IMG/VR virus record: IMGVR_UViG_3300040801_001244
Coordinates: 1 to 42,376 of that record
Length of the DNA stretch: 42,376 nt
From: a virus
Strand: one strand, 5' to 3'
The translations under genes were made by a program, and so were the position numbers. Shown in pieces: positions 1 to 8,513 of this stretch. How positions within the stretch are numbered: position 1 is the first letter of the stretch; every line of letters begins with the position of its first letter. The notes below the pieces were generated by a model. It saw only the letters and a program-made list of their open reading frames with translations, did no database searches and had not been told where the DNA came from.

Positions 1-249
1 CACCGCCATCTGGCCCTCCATCTTGGCGATCCGGTCGATGATGCGGACATGAGTCTCGGCGAGGGAACAGATGTGGGTCTCCAGCCTGGACTCCTGCTTG
101 TCCATCCGGTCGAAGATGCTGTGCGCCAGGGAGTCGAACTTCTTCGACAGCGAGCGCGTGATCATGCTGCTGACCACGCCGATCGCAATCACGATGCCGA
201 CGCCGATGTGCCAGTACTCGAGAGACTTAAGTATGTTGTCAGGCTCCAT
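1..249 (-). CDS. Membrane-anchored coiled-coil protein, N-terminal part (cut by window edge)
   Basis: The first 83 codons of a gene that runs off the left edge of the window. It starts MEPDNILKSL at the ATG directly after the stop of the 41-residue gene. Residues about 14-30 are a hydrophobic stretch (HIGVGIVIAIGVV) that can form one membrane segment. The rest is charged and heptad-like, so probably a coiled coil. The reading frame continues without a stop into the fragment at 42260-42376 if the window ends are joined, giving a 121-residue protein. It resembles the 104-residue protein at 41939-42253: both have one membrane helix followed by a K-F-D-S motif and a helical tail, so they look like tandem paralogues. 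It lies between fibre genes and the endolysin; a role in lysis is inferred from position only. Confidence 0.7.
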   Translation of the reverse strand, partial: MEPDNILKSLEYWHIGVGIVIAIGVVSSMITRSLSKKFDSLAHSIFDRMDKQESRLETHICSLAETHVRIIDRIAKMEGQMAV

Positions 250-251
250 AA

Positions 252-278
252 TCAACTCGTTGTTGCGTATCCGACAGG
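252..278 (-). repeat. 27-bp direct repeat, copy 1
   Basis: Identical over 27 bases to 42260-42286. On the minus strand it encodes the shared C-terminus PVGYATTS plus the TGA stop. If the genome is circular, the two copies lie 368 bp apart and flank the coiled-coil gene. Confidence 0.9.
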
Positions 279-377
279 GGCCGCTGGCTCTGCTGCTTTG
301 AACATGGCGATACTACTGAGCAGCACCGCTGCGCCAGCGGCGTTGGTACCACTTACTGCTGTATAGGTGCTACCCAT
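252..377 (-). CDS. 41-residue small hydrophobic protein
   Basis: A short ORF starting MGSTYTAVSG and ending PVGYATTS. An AGGGAGAGAC ribosome binding site lies just upstream of the ATG, and the ORF fits tightly between the 319-residue tail gene and the next gene. Residues about 12-27 (NAAGAAVLLSSIAMFK) are mildly hydrophobic. Its last eight residues are identical to the C-terminus of the protein ending at 42260, because both genes end in the same 27-bp repeat. I do not recognise the family; a small virion or lysis-associated peptide is possible. Confidence 0.6.
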   Translation of the reverse strand: MGSTYTAVSGTNAAGAAVLLSSIAMFKAAEPAAPVGYATTS

Positions 378-388
378 CAGTCTCTCCC

Positions 389-1348
389 TTATGCGACCGC
401 ATCATTCCAACGGAATCCCAGGGTCACGCCTGTGGCCGTAAATCCATGAACATAACCCCCGTCCTCTGGGACCCAGAACTCATGCAGGCCATAGCCAACA
501 TCCGCCTCGGCAAAGAACGGCGCTGAGGCAAACTGATTGCGATTCAGGCATACAATGCCAGGGTGCGGTATTGGTACTTGACCATGAACATGAAGGGTTC
601 CAGAGTTAACAATCCGATCGCCAGCAAGCGTGGTTTGTGCATCTAGAGTGTTTTCAAAGAGGAGCAACGGCGTGAGGGGGTGAGCCATAGCATGGTTTCC
701 AATTGTCGATACAGCTTGCGAACCAAGAAGCCCACCAGCCCCATCAAAACCTGCAATCACCATGCCATTGCAGCGCATTGAGACTTGATAAAATCCCTCC
801 GCCTGCCACCCGTAATCCGTTGGCTCATTGCTTGCGTTCACATGGCGGAACACCGCAATGCCTCCGGGGAGTGTCTGTTCAGACACGCCTCGACCAATCC
901 AAAACCAGAACCACCCATCGCCTGCCGACCATGCGTAAGGCTTATTGACATTGGGCGACCCATTGGTTTGTGAGTTCATGATCACGCAGCCTGACGCATT
1001 ATAGTCGCTATCAGTTAGCGCCCCAGCGCCATCAGTTCCTGTGCCCGCCTGGATAAAAAGCCGAAGCGCGTTGAAGTTCGATCCCTTGCCGTAAACAATT
1101 CGCAAGAAGATTGGCGCGTTCGTCTGGTTGGCATCGTCCATGCGCCACACCTCGAACGGGCCGCCATTGTTGAATGCGGCAGTCTCCGAATAAAGAACCG
1201 TAGCAGGGTCAAGCTGGCCGGTATCGGCAGTTTGGACTAACCCCATGGCCGTCCATAGCGCCCGCAGCTCATTAATCCAATTACGAAAGTCTGCGTCTTC
1301 CGTGCCGCTCGTACACTTGAAAAGAATTGTTCCAGTTGCGCCTGGCAT
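389..1348 (-). CDS. Putative tail-associated / receptor-binding structural protein (319 aa)
   Basis: Starts MPGATGTILF after a clear AGGAG site (AGGAGCACGAC-ATG). It is rich in Gly, Trp and aromatic residues, for example DGWFWFWIGRG at about 145-155 and GYGLHEFWVPEDGGY near the C-terminus, which suggests a beta-rich virion protein. No signal peptide or membrane helix is visible. The N-terminal segment (CTSGTEDADFRNWINELRAL) looks like a start found in tail-tip or fibre accessory proteins of other phages, but I cannot name a family with certainty. It lies downstream of the two fibre genes and the Ig-like protein in the same late operon, so a tail fibre accessory or receptor-binding role is inferred. 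Confidence 0.6.
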   Translation of the reverse strand: MPGATGTILFKCTSGTEDADFRNWINELRALWTAMGLVQTADTGQLDPATVLYSETAAFNNGGPFEVWRMDDANQTNAPIFLRIVYGKGSNFNALRLFIQAGTGTDGAGALTDSDYNASGCVIMNSQTNGSPNVNKPYAWSAGDGWFWFWIGRGVSEQTLPGGIAVFRHVNASNEPTDYGWQAEGFYQVSMRCNGMVIAGFDGAGGLLGSQAVSTIGNHAMAHPLTPLLLFENTLDAQTTLAGDRIVNSGTLHVHGQVPIPHPGIVCLNRNQFASAPFFAEADVGYGLHEFWVPEDGGYVHGFTATGVTLGFRWNDAVA

Positions 1349-1357
1349 GTCGTGCTC

Positions 1358-1723
1358 CTACGGGATCGTACCGATTGTTAATCCGATCGAAACCTGGGTG
1401 GTGCGGACTTCCAATGCAGCATCAGTCGCCTCGCAAATCAGGTTCGCAAAATACTCGCCGTCAGGGCCGTTGAACTCCAGAGTGCAGGTCGCTGATGTCG
1501 CGTTCGTCAGCGTAACATCGGCCCCGCCGGTCTGCGAAATCACATCAAGCGACCAGGCATAGGTGATCGGCGCTACACCATCCAGCGCCACGCAACTGAA
1601 GTTCTGCTGCGGGGTCTGCCCATTGTTGTAATGCGCGAACCAGCCCAGGTACGGGTTGATCTCAATCCTGAACCCAGGAACAGCGCCTGCGCCAGCAGCA
1701 GCAATGAGGCCTGGAATGATCAC
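1358..1723 (-). CDS. Single Ig/PKD-like domain virion protein (121 aa)
   Basis: The GTG at 1723 overlaps the TGA of the upstream fibre gene (GTGA) and follows a GGAGCGAG site, so I prefer it to a TTG at 1756. Residues about 40-110 read like one Ig/PKD-type beta sandwich: ITYAWSLDV, then GGADVTLTNATSATCTLEF, then FANLICEATD. The same strand pattern (Y-x-W, GGTGxTI, T-D-D) is repeated in the 724-residue fibre at 3790-5964, so this may be a detached copy of that domain. Such domains on virions often bind surface carbohydrate; that role is inference. Confidence 0.6.
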   Translation of the reverse strand: MIIPGLIAAAGAGAVPGFRIEINPYLGWFAHYNNGQTPQQNFSCVALDGVAPITYAWSLDVISQTGGADVTLTNATSATCTLEFNGPDGEYFANLICEATDAALEVRTTQVSIGLTIGTIP

Positions 1724-3777
1724 GGCTGGCTCGCTCCAACACCGACGGCCAGCCAACTATTCGTTGTGCTCTTCACGAGCGAGATCATACCGCCCTCCGC
1801 TATGACGATGTCATCGTTGACCACCGCCGCGCCCGCATAGAGAACGAGCTCAACACCAGCCCCACGCTGAATCGTCAGATCCGCCGCATTGGAATTGAGG
1901 ATGTGAATCCAGGTCCATTGCGGGATCGCCTCGGACGCGTTGGGTGGAAGAATCATCACCGTCGGCGGCGTGACTCCGCTGGGGTAGAGCAACTTGTTCT
2001 TGTCTGCAGCCACGATGGTGTACGGGCCGCTCGTGATGCCCTTGCCATCGATGTTCACAGAGGACGATGCAGCGGCGCCGATGTCCGCTAACACCTGGGC
2101 CGGGGTCCGCTCGACGATCGTGTCACCTGGACCACCGCGCAGGAAGTTGCCATCACCCATCGAGCTCTTGCCGGTGCCGCCCTTGGTGACGGGGTTCACG
2201 CCGGTTACAGCATCGAAGGTATGGCCGTGGCCTACGGGCGAGTACACACCAGCATGAGTATGGCCAGCTTGCGCATACCGCGCGTCACCTCGTGCTTGAT
2301 TGAAGTACTGTGGGTGATCATCTGCATCTTTGCCCAGCAGTGTGGCATGAACCAGCGGGATCTCACCGTCCGCAATGTAGGCCACGAGCTCGAGGTTAGC
2401 GAAGATCGCGGTGAAGGTGTCTACCGAATCGAGCACGAACACGAGATCTTTACCCGCGTCGATGAAGGTGGTCCAGGCAGAGACGTCAGCCGTATAGTAC
2501 GAGGTGCCATTCACGATAGTCGGCTTGACGCCGCCGCAAATCGAGTCACCAGCAGTACCGACACCAGTACCACGGTCAACTACCCTGACATCCATGACCA
2601 GGTTGCCAGGTCCACCAAGCGTTGCAATAGTAACAGCACGGACTTCTGTATCAGCTGGGACAGGGCATATGACTGGATTTGCACTGGTAATTGAAGCACC
2701 ACCAGAGACCCACGTCGCTCCACGAGTGGTACGACCGCCGCCCAAGTCAGCTGGAGGACCAGTGTCACCTTGGTCGCCCTGATCTCCTTTTTCGCCACGA
2801 GCAGATAAGACGTCCCACTCAGCAGCCAGCTCACTGGGAGTTACACCAGTACTGGAGCTGACAGCGATCCAGCTTGCACCAGCATAGCTGACGACATCTC
2901 GTTCAGCGTACGCGGTGCCGCCATCCCATTCGCCTCGCCACGTAATTCCAGGCGGGCCAGCCGGGCCTTCAGGACCAAGCGCATCGCCAACGACGACCCA
3001 GCTGGAACCATTCCAGATGTGGATGTCTGTACCGATAAGATAGGCTTCACCGATATAGCTTGCAACAGGCAAGCTCCCCACGTCTGGAAGAACGCCAGCG
3101 ATTGTGAGCCCAATACCCTGTGGGCCTTCAGGACCCTGCGGACCTCTAATGTTACCAGGAGAAGACCAGGGATTGTCTACGCTGAACGAACCATCTTGCT
3201 CTTGCCATCTGGTCGAGGCATAGACGAGCTGGTCACCGACAGTAGCTGGGACGTTGACTGACCAGCCAGCAGGTGGGTATATATCTCCCGTTGGTGTGGT
3301 TGGAGGAGACGCGGCTGCACGAAAGACCCAGAGCAGTCTAGCACCCTGGCCCTGTGGACCTGTTTCACCTTGCGGACCTCTTGGACCCTGAAGCGAGGGA
3401 AGTGTAAACTCACTGATCTCCGGATCGTTATTGATCTGGAGATTCAAAGCGGTCATGGTTTCGACGTGGCCAGCAATCGGTGCAACCTCAAACCGGAACC
3501 CAGTGGCTCCAGCAGGAATTGTGATTGCGCTACGAGTGACTCGGACCGTGGCCCCAGCAGAAGCTACACCGATCAGAAACTCGTTTACAACGACACCGGA
3601 GTCATTAGCAAAAACGAGGTAGGCACCGACGCTAGCCGGGTCGCTGGTACCATAATCGGAGCAACCAATACGCGCTGCAGCTGAAATGATGTCTCCAGGT
3701 ACGAGATCAATAGCCAGCAGATCTCCGTATCCCACCGGGTTCAGGAGCGCTTCAGGTTGAATGATTAATCGTGGCAT
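1720..3777 (-). CDS. Tail fibre with collagen-like repeats (685 aa)
   Basis: The N-terminal ~125 residues form a beta-rich domain. Gly-X-Y collagen-like blocks follow: GPRGPQGETGPQG at about 133-145, GPQGPEGPQGIG, GPEGPAGPPG, and GEKGDQGDQGDTGPPA further on. Between them lies GTAYAERDVVSYAGASWIAV, which resembles carbohydrate-binding module strands. The C-terminal third contains VTGVNPVTKGGTGKSS, a motif common in phage fibre shafts, then a small beta-rich tip ending VGVGASQP. The start follows a GAGGGCC/TTTGGA leader. The gene directly follows the gp17-like fibre gene, so the two probably form a fibre plus attached distal fibre. Collagen-like triplets typically trimerise. Host specificity is expected in the C-terminal tip. 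Confidence 0.8.
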   Translation of the reverse strand: MPRLIIQPEALLNPVGYGDLLAIDLVPGDIISAAARIGCSDYGTSDPASVGAYLVFANDSGVVVNEFLIGVASAGATVRVTRSAITIPAGATGFRFEVAPIAGHVETMTALNLQINNDPEISEFTLPSLQGPRGPQGETGPQGQGARLLWVFRAAASPPTTPTGDIYPPAGWSVNVPATVGDQLVYASTRWQEQDGSFSVDNPWSSPGNIRGPQGPEGPQGIGLTIAGVLPDVGSLPVASYIGEAYLIGTDIHIWNGSSWVVVGDALGPEGPAGPPGITWRGEWDGGTAYAERDVVSYAGASWIAVSSSTGVTPSELAAEWDVLSARGEKGDQGDQGDTGPPADLGGGRTTRGATWVSGGASITSANPVICPVPADTEVRAVTIATLGGPGNLVMDVRVVDRGTGVGTAGDSICGGVKPTIVNGTSYYTADVSAWTTFIDAGKDLVFVLDSVDTFTAIFANLELVAYIADGEIPLVHATLLGKDADDHPQYFNQARGDARYAQAGHTHAGVYSPVGHGHTFDAVTGVNPVTKGGTGKSSMGDGNFLRGGPGDTIVERTPAQVLADIGAAASSSVNIDGKGITSGPYTIVAADKNKLLYPSGVTPPTVMILPPNASEAIPQWTWIHILNSNAADLTIQRGAGVELVLYAGAAVVNDDIVIAEGGMISLVKSTTNSWLAVGVGASQP

Positions 3778-3789
3778 TCCAAAGGCCCT

Positions 3790-5964
3790 CTATTGAACCT
3801 GTTCTTCCGGAGAAGGATCGAGATCCCCAGGAGGAATTGGTACAGTTGTCTGCCCCCTGAACGTAACTGTAACGTCAACGACAACTGTTGCAATCTTAGA
3901 ACCGGCGTCAGTTATCGTGCATGTGAATCTAAAGACTGCTGTAACGCTTCCAGTACCAGAACCTGAGGCACGTGTTGCAGTAAAGTCGATATACGGTAAA
4001 TTCTGATTGGTGGAGCGTGCAACAGATACGGCAGTCGAACCACTGAGTCTGACGCCATTATTCCAAGTGAACTGATACGGAAGAGTACCTCCAGCTCCGT
4101 ATGCAGTGACACGGCCAAAGCTAGAGGTGTTCAATCCCCACGGAACCGAGTGAGTCAGTGCCGTTGGGCTTACAGTTGCGGTTAACGCCGGAGCACTTAC
4201 GGCTGTCGTGATAGAAATTGGAACTTGAACCACGGCTACATTCGCATCATCATCAGTAACAGTTAGCTGTAAGACGCCAGTAAACGTGGTATTATCAGCG
4301 CCAACTCGTAGCGCCGTAGTTTCACCATCGTCATCCACAATAGTGATTCCAGTTCCGCCAGAAGCCCATTCCCATAGGTATGTATAAGGTGCGACGCCGT
4401 TGGCTAAAACAGGAGTAAGAACCTGCGTATCAATCGTGCCGCCAGCCTCATCAGAAGGTGCCGACAGCGAAACGTCCAGGCTATTAGGCTCCATAGCAAC
4501 CACGAATTCGGGATTCGGATTGGGGCCCAGGCTCGAATTGAATGTGACCTGAACAGGCACATCGACCAAATACGACTGCTGCGTAAAACCGTCCAGTTGA
4601 GCAGAGTCACGAACCGTACACCGGAAGACAGCATTCAAGACGCCACCATTCACGGAATCTGGATTAACGGCTCGGAAACGCATACGGTCCGTGTTCCCTG
4701 GATCCACGTCAGACAGGGTGATATTGGGTGAACCGCTGACTTTAGACCAGGAGAAGCTACGCGGCAGTCGACCCCCAGAAGGAGTCACAACCACATAACC
4801 AGTATATGCGGCAGTCTGATCATCGAATGTGACATCCAGATCAGTCGGTCCAGCCACTGCCGTAAGCGTGCTGGGGGGCGAAGGAGTGGCAGCCAGGACC
4901 TGGATAACAACGCCGATGAACCGGATAATAGAGTTCACACCGTCGCTAGCCGTAACCTTAAGCGTACCATTATAGGTTGCTTGACCAGCCGGCACAGTCA
5001 GCGTGACATCGCGAGCGGTAGGAGTGTTGATCGTAACTCCTGTACCACCAAATTCCCACTCCCAGGACCAGGTAGTAGAGACTCCCTCGCTGTCGACAAA
5101 CCCGATAGAATCAGTAGTACCACCGGCGTTAGCAATTTCTACATCAAGACTGCCGGGATTGATGAAGCCGTTAAGCCCAGTCGGCTGCCCCTCAGGAGGA
5201 GTTCCTGGCGGTAATGTCACCGAGTGCGGGCCGGCAAATGTCAGATCGGAGTAAACATTGGGCGCGTAGTCCTGACCAACAAATCGCGTTGGCGCACTCC
5301 ACCCGTCAATTTCAGGATCTGTGCCGACAGAGAAACTTATCCATACGGAATCAGCGTCTGGGAACTCAGTCCAACTGGTTGCTTCCCAGGGAAGAGCTCC
5401 AACAGGCAGATCAGGAGGAGTATCAATGTCGCCTGTAGTAGGGTGAAAAGCCACGGTAACAGACGTTGGCTCAGGCAATAGAACAGGATCACCATTCTCA
5501 TCAAAGCCTAGAATCTGATCTGCTCGCTCATTAGCTGGCGGAAGTACAAAACCTCCGTCCTCATATTCGGGAGTCTGAACTGAGTTGTCTACGTCACGTC
5601 GAAGCTGCTGAATCTGGAGAGCAAGATCATCCAGGGCAGTCTCATGAGCTTCTGCCGGGAACTTATCTCCTTCCACGTAGTCAGCCAACTGGAAATATGG
5701 CCGATTACGTACGATAACGATTCGATCGTCTTCAGCGGTTTCTATGCTGCCAGTCAGAGTGATCGTTCCACCTGATTCCCATGGGCCGGCAGAAACCGTG
5801 TAATCTGTGGTCAGATCCAGAGCTGTGACTACTTCATCGATGGCTCGAATATGATAGACACTTAGATCAGATTCTGCAAGAATCTTGAAGAGAAAGTTGA
5901 AGTCAACCTCCGCCCCAGTTACAAGCAGAAGATCCTGACGCGTAGTCGTAGTTAAAACGGTCAT
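3790..5964 (-). CDS. Tail fibre, T7 gp17-like N-terminus with Ig-like repeats (724 aa)
   Basis: Residues 1 to about 165 match the T7 gp17 tail-attachment domain in style: TGAEVDFNFLFKIL, YTVSAG, GTITLTGS, EDDRIVIVRNRPYFQLADY, then FPAEAHETALDDLALQIQQL. In this family that domain fixes the fibre to the tail tube. At least four Ig/PKD-like repeats follow, each marked by an aromatic W strand (WSWEWEFGGTGVTI, RSFSWSKVSGSPNI, YLWEWASGGTGITI, FTWNNGVRLSGS). The 3' end is short and proline-rich (IPPGDLDPSPEE). The stop of the upstream internal virion gene overlaps the ATG by 4 bp. The Ig repeats may provide weak surface adhesion while the next gene provides the collagen-like fibre. Confidence 0.85.
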   Translation of the reverse strand: MTVLTTTTRQDLLLVTGAEVDFNFLFKILAESDLSVYHIRAIDEVVTALDLTTDYTVSAGPWESGGTITLTGSIETAEDDRIVIVRNRPYFQLADYVEGDKFPAEAHETALDDLALQIQQLRRDVDNSVQTPEYEDGGFVLPPANERADQILGFDENGDPVLLPEPTSVTVAFHPTTGDIDTPPDLPVGALPWEATSWTEFPDADSVWISFSVGTDPEIDGWSAPTRFVGQDYAPNVYSDLTFAGPHSVTLPPGTPPEGQPTGLNGFINPGSLDVEIANAGGTTDSIGFVDSEGVSTTWSWEWEFGGTGVTINTPTARDVTLTVPAGQATYNGTLKVTASDGVNSIIRFIGVVIQVLAATPSPPSTLTAVAGPTDLDVTFDDQTAAYTGYVVVTPSGGRLPRSFSWSKVSGSPNITLSDVDPGNTDRMRFRAVNPDSVNGGVLNAVFRCTVRDSAQLDGFTQQSYLVDVPVQVTFNSSLGPNPNPEFVVAMEPNSLDVSLSAPSDEAGGTIDTQVLTPVLANGVAPYTYLWEWASGGTGITIVDDDGETTALRVGADNTTFTGVLQLTVTDDDANVAVVQVPISITTAVSAPALTATVSPTALTHSVPWGLNTSSFGRVTAYGAGGTLPYQFTWNNGVRLSGSTAVSVARSTNQNLPYIDFTATRASGSGTGSVTAVFRFTCTITDAGSKIATVVVDVTVTFRGQTTVPIPPGDLDPSPEEQVQ

Positions 5965-8510
5965 TGGACGGCCTCTTCAAAGGCTTCAAAGTTCGGCTTA
6001 CCACCGCCACGAGGAACAACTCGTGATGGCGGAACCAGGAACTTCTGGTTGTTTTCACGTTGCAGTCGGGATTCCATCCTACGCAAGTACCCTGGATTTG
6101 CCATCTCCTGGATCTGATACAGAATCAGATAATCCAGCGCAGCTCGAGTATAGAACAGATTGATGAACGGCGTATTGTTGAGAACCATGCGCGTAAAGTT
6201 TGCCGCAGCATCGTCCCCATTTCTTAGACGCGTCCACAATTCACCCAGATCGCCAAACTGGCCGAACGTCGGCCCAGACAGTGTTTCAAGGAAAGATCGG
6301 CCATACCGACTGAACTCACCGAATAGGAAGTCACCGTAGATGCCAAGGCCTCCACCCTGCGCCATAGCAGCCCAGATTGTTTTAGCATTGATCTCACGTG
6401 GCTCGCGACCCTTCAAAACGTCCTTAGTAGCCATGGACAAATAGCCAAACATCGTCGTTGCGACAATGATGTGCGCTATGCCCATTATATCACCATGTCC
6501 ACGCAACAGTGCATCCCGAAGTGATTTTGCGCCAGAACCGTAAACCTCTCTTCCGAGGGCTTTATGTATAACGGTAATGGGGAAGGACTTAAACTGCCAA
6601 AAGAATCGAGCAACCTCACCCATGACAGTACCTGGCACAGTACCACGATTCATAAAGGCTCTTTCCGCAGCACCAGGCATAGGCACAGCAAAGTCAGCAC
6701 GGTCTACAAAGTATGCCTCAAGTTGATTCGTGAGTCTATCCCTCGTTTCACGTATGACACGCTTTTGTGCATTAGTGAGCTTGTCAGTATACCCAAGATA
6801 TGACGCTAGGACGTCGTCCGTAAGACCTTCTTCCAAGGCATCGGAGGTCATGTAGAAATTATCGCCCTGCTTGGTAACTGCATGCGTGCGAAGCAGATCC
6901 CACTCTTTACCTTCAATGCCGTAAATTGATAGGATACGGCGGGTTTCTTCTGGGAGCATAGCATGCGGGGATTCTCGCAGTTCAGCCATATGGTTTGACA
7001 TCATCAAGCCCACGCCAGTACGATGCGCGTCATTCCACCAGGTCATCAGATTCAGCTTAAAGAATCGCTGCTGTGTCTTAGCCATCGTACCAGGTAAATG
7101 ATCCTGAGACGAGAAGCGCGACATAATCTCGCCGATCATGCCGTCAAAGCCGACACCAAGAAGGCGAGCAATCTCCTTAGTCTCCTTGTCGCCTCGACCG
7201 CGAAACAGGGATCTCAATGCATTGCCGTAAGCCTTGAATGGACTGATACCCTGGTATCGCATTTCTGCGACCTGGAAAGGAATATCAGTAAATGCGGAAA
7301 TGGTGGCGCCGCCAAGCTTCGACATGTTCTGGATCATTCGAATGCCAGCGCTAATTCGTGCACGAGACAGATTGACAGGGATCCTGGTAGTCCCGTCAAT
7401 CTCTTTGAAAAGATCCTGAATAGCAGTGTCACTGAGGCGGTCAAACATCTCAGGATTGTCCCGATACTTCTTTTTGTAGTGCTTCAAAAGAGTATCAAGC
7501 TGAGCAAGCGGGTTGGTGCCAAGTCCCTCCATCAGAGCAGCATTTCGCGCTGAGTGCTCAAGTCCGTAAATAATGGACTCACGTAAATTAGATGAGCCGA
7601 ACTGCTCATTGTACGCGTGCCAGGAATCTGCGTCCTTGAAGTGAAGCATACGCTGCTTCGACACTTTCTTCGCTACGTTAGCAGGACCAGTAAATCCGAA
7701 CATGTAGTTAGATTCATCTGCTCCCTTGAAGCGCAGATGCATACCTGATGACAAACCTAAGTATGCCCCACGCAAAAATTCATCGATATCTGCTGTGCCA
7801 AACGTCTGCTCATGATCAAGTAGAGGTAGAATAGCATCACGCCAGGCTTCGAATCCAGCACGACGAATACGAATCTGATCATGGCTCTGACGGACAATAT
7901 AGCCCGGCAGTTTCTTAATCCAAGCGCCAGCATTATTCTGGCGGTCAACAGCCAGAGTCTGGTACTTGTGGACAACCGCAGCAATTTTCTTTGCAGTCGC
8001 ATTGCCTGTCTTTCCAGGATCTCCGTCAGGACGCAGTTCCCAGAGTTCACGGGCAATATCGAGGTCATTGCGCCCCGAATTGAATTCGTACAACAGGCCT
8101 TCCTTATCAAGGTCGCTGACAAGGCGACCAAGATATTTGTTGGCTAGCGCTTTTCCTTTGGCATCAATTGATAGCCGAGCTTTCTTGTAAAGCTTTACAG
8201 TCCCGCCCATGAGAGCTTTGATGCCCAGAGCAGGATCGTCAAACTCATCAACAAAAGCAATGGCCTCCTTACGGCGACGAAGATTAATAATGCGGTTTCG
8301 CTTCTCGATGAGGATTGCAAGCTTGTGCTCCTTGGACCGTTGACCAAGCATAGCCAGGACCTCCTTGTCGAGGTCCTCCAAGTTCATCATCCCTTTCTTT
8401 GCTTTCGCAAAAGTATGGAGCTCATTCACAAGTTCCTTAGCCTGGGCTTCGGTGATCAGATCACCGCCCTTTGCCAAGATAACTTTTACGCAATCGTCAA
8501 ATGTTGCCAT
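5961..8510 (-). CDS. Large internal virion protein (849 aa)
   Basis: Starts MATFDDCVKVILAKGG just after the stop of the 1164-residue gene. The first 200 residues are helical and charged. The C-terminal half contains ARFFWQFKSFPITVI, IAHIIVATTMFGYLSM, AMAQGGGLGIYGDFLFG and TPFINLFYTRAALDY, a set of hydrophobic segments I associate with large ejected virion proteins of podoviruses. It sits in the place of a T7 gp16-type protein, after gp14-like and gp15-like genes and before the fibres. No lytic transglycosylase motif is visible. A role in the ejection conduit or membrane penetration is inferred from position and composition. Confidence 0.7.
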   Translation of the reverse strand: MATFDDCVKVILAKGGDLITEAQAKELVNELHTFAKAKKGMMNLEDLDKEVLAMLGQRSKEHKLAILIEKRNRIINLRRRKEAIAFVDEFDDPALGIKALMGGTVKLYKKARLSIDAKGKALANKYLGRLVSDLDKEGLLYEFNSGRNDLDIARELWELRPDGDPGKTGNATAKKIAAVVHKYQTLAVDRQNNAGAWIKKLPGYIVRQSHDQIRIRRAGFEAWRDAILPLLDHEQTFGTADIDEFLRGAYLGLSSGMHLRFKGADESNYMFGFTGPANVAKKVSKQRMLHFKDADSWHAYNEQFGSSNLRESIIYGLEHSARNAALMEGLGTNPLAQLDTLLKHYKKKYRDNPEMFDRLSDTAIQDLFKEIDGTTRIPVNLSRARISAGIRMIQNMSKLGGATISAFTDIPFQVAEMRYQGISPFKAYGNALRSLFRGRGDKETKEIARLLGVGFDGMIGEIMSRFSSQDHLPGTMAKTQQRFFKLNLMTWWNDAHRTGVGLMMSNHMAELRESPHAMLPEETRRILSIYGIEGKEWDLLRTHAVTKQGDNFYMTSDALEEGLTDDVLASYLGYTDKLTNAQKRVIRETRDRLTNQLEAYFVDRADFAVPMPGAAERAFMNRGTVPGTVMGEVARFFWQFKSFPITVIHKALGREVYGSGAKSLRDALLRGHGDIMGIAHIIVATTMFGYLSMATKDVLKGREPREINAKTIWAAMAQGGGLGIYGDFLFGEFSRYGRSFLETLSGPTFGQFGDLGELWTRLRNGDDAAANFTRMVLNNTPFINLFYTRAALDYLILYQIQEMANPGYLRRMESRLQRENNQKFLVPPSRVVPRGGGKPNFEAFEEAVQ

Positions 8511-8513
8511 GAC

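Noticed and set aside
389-1348. Possible diversity-generating retroelement target
   Set aside because: The layout recalls BPP-1, but I found no reverse transcriptase gene and no template repeat, so the variable-protein idea has no support.
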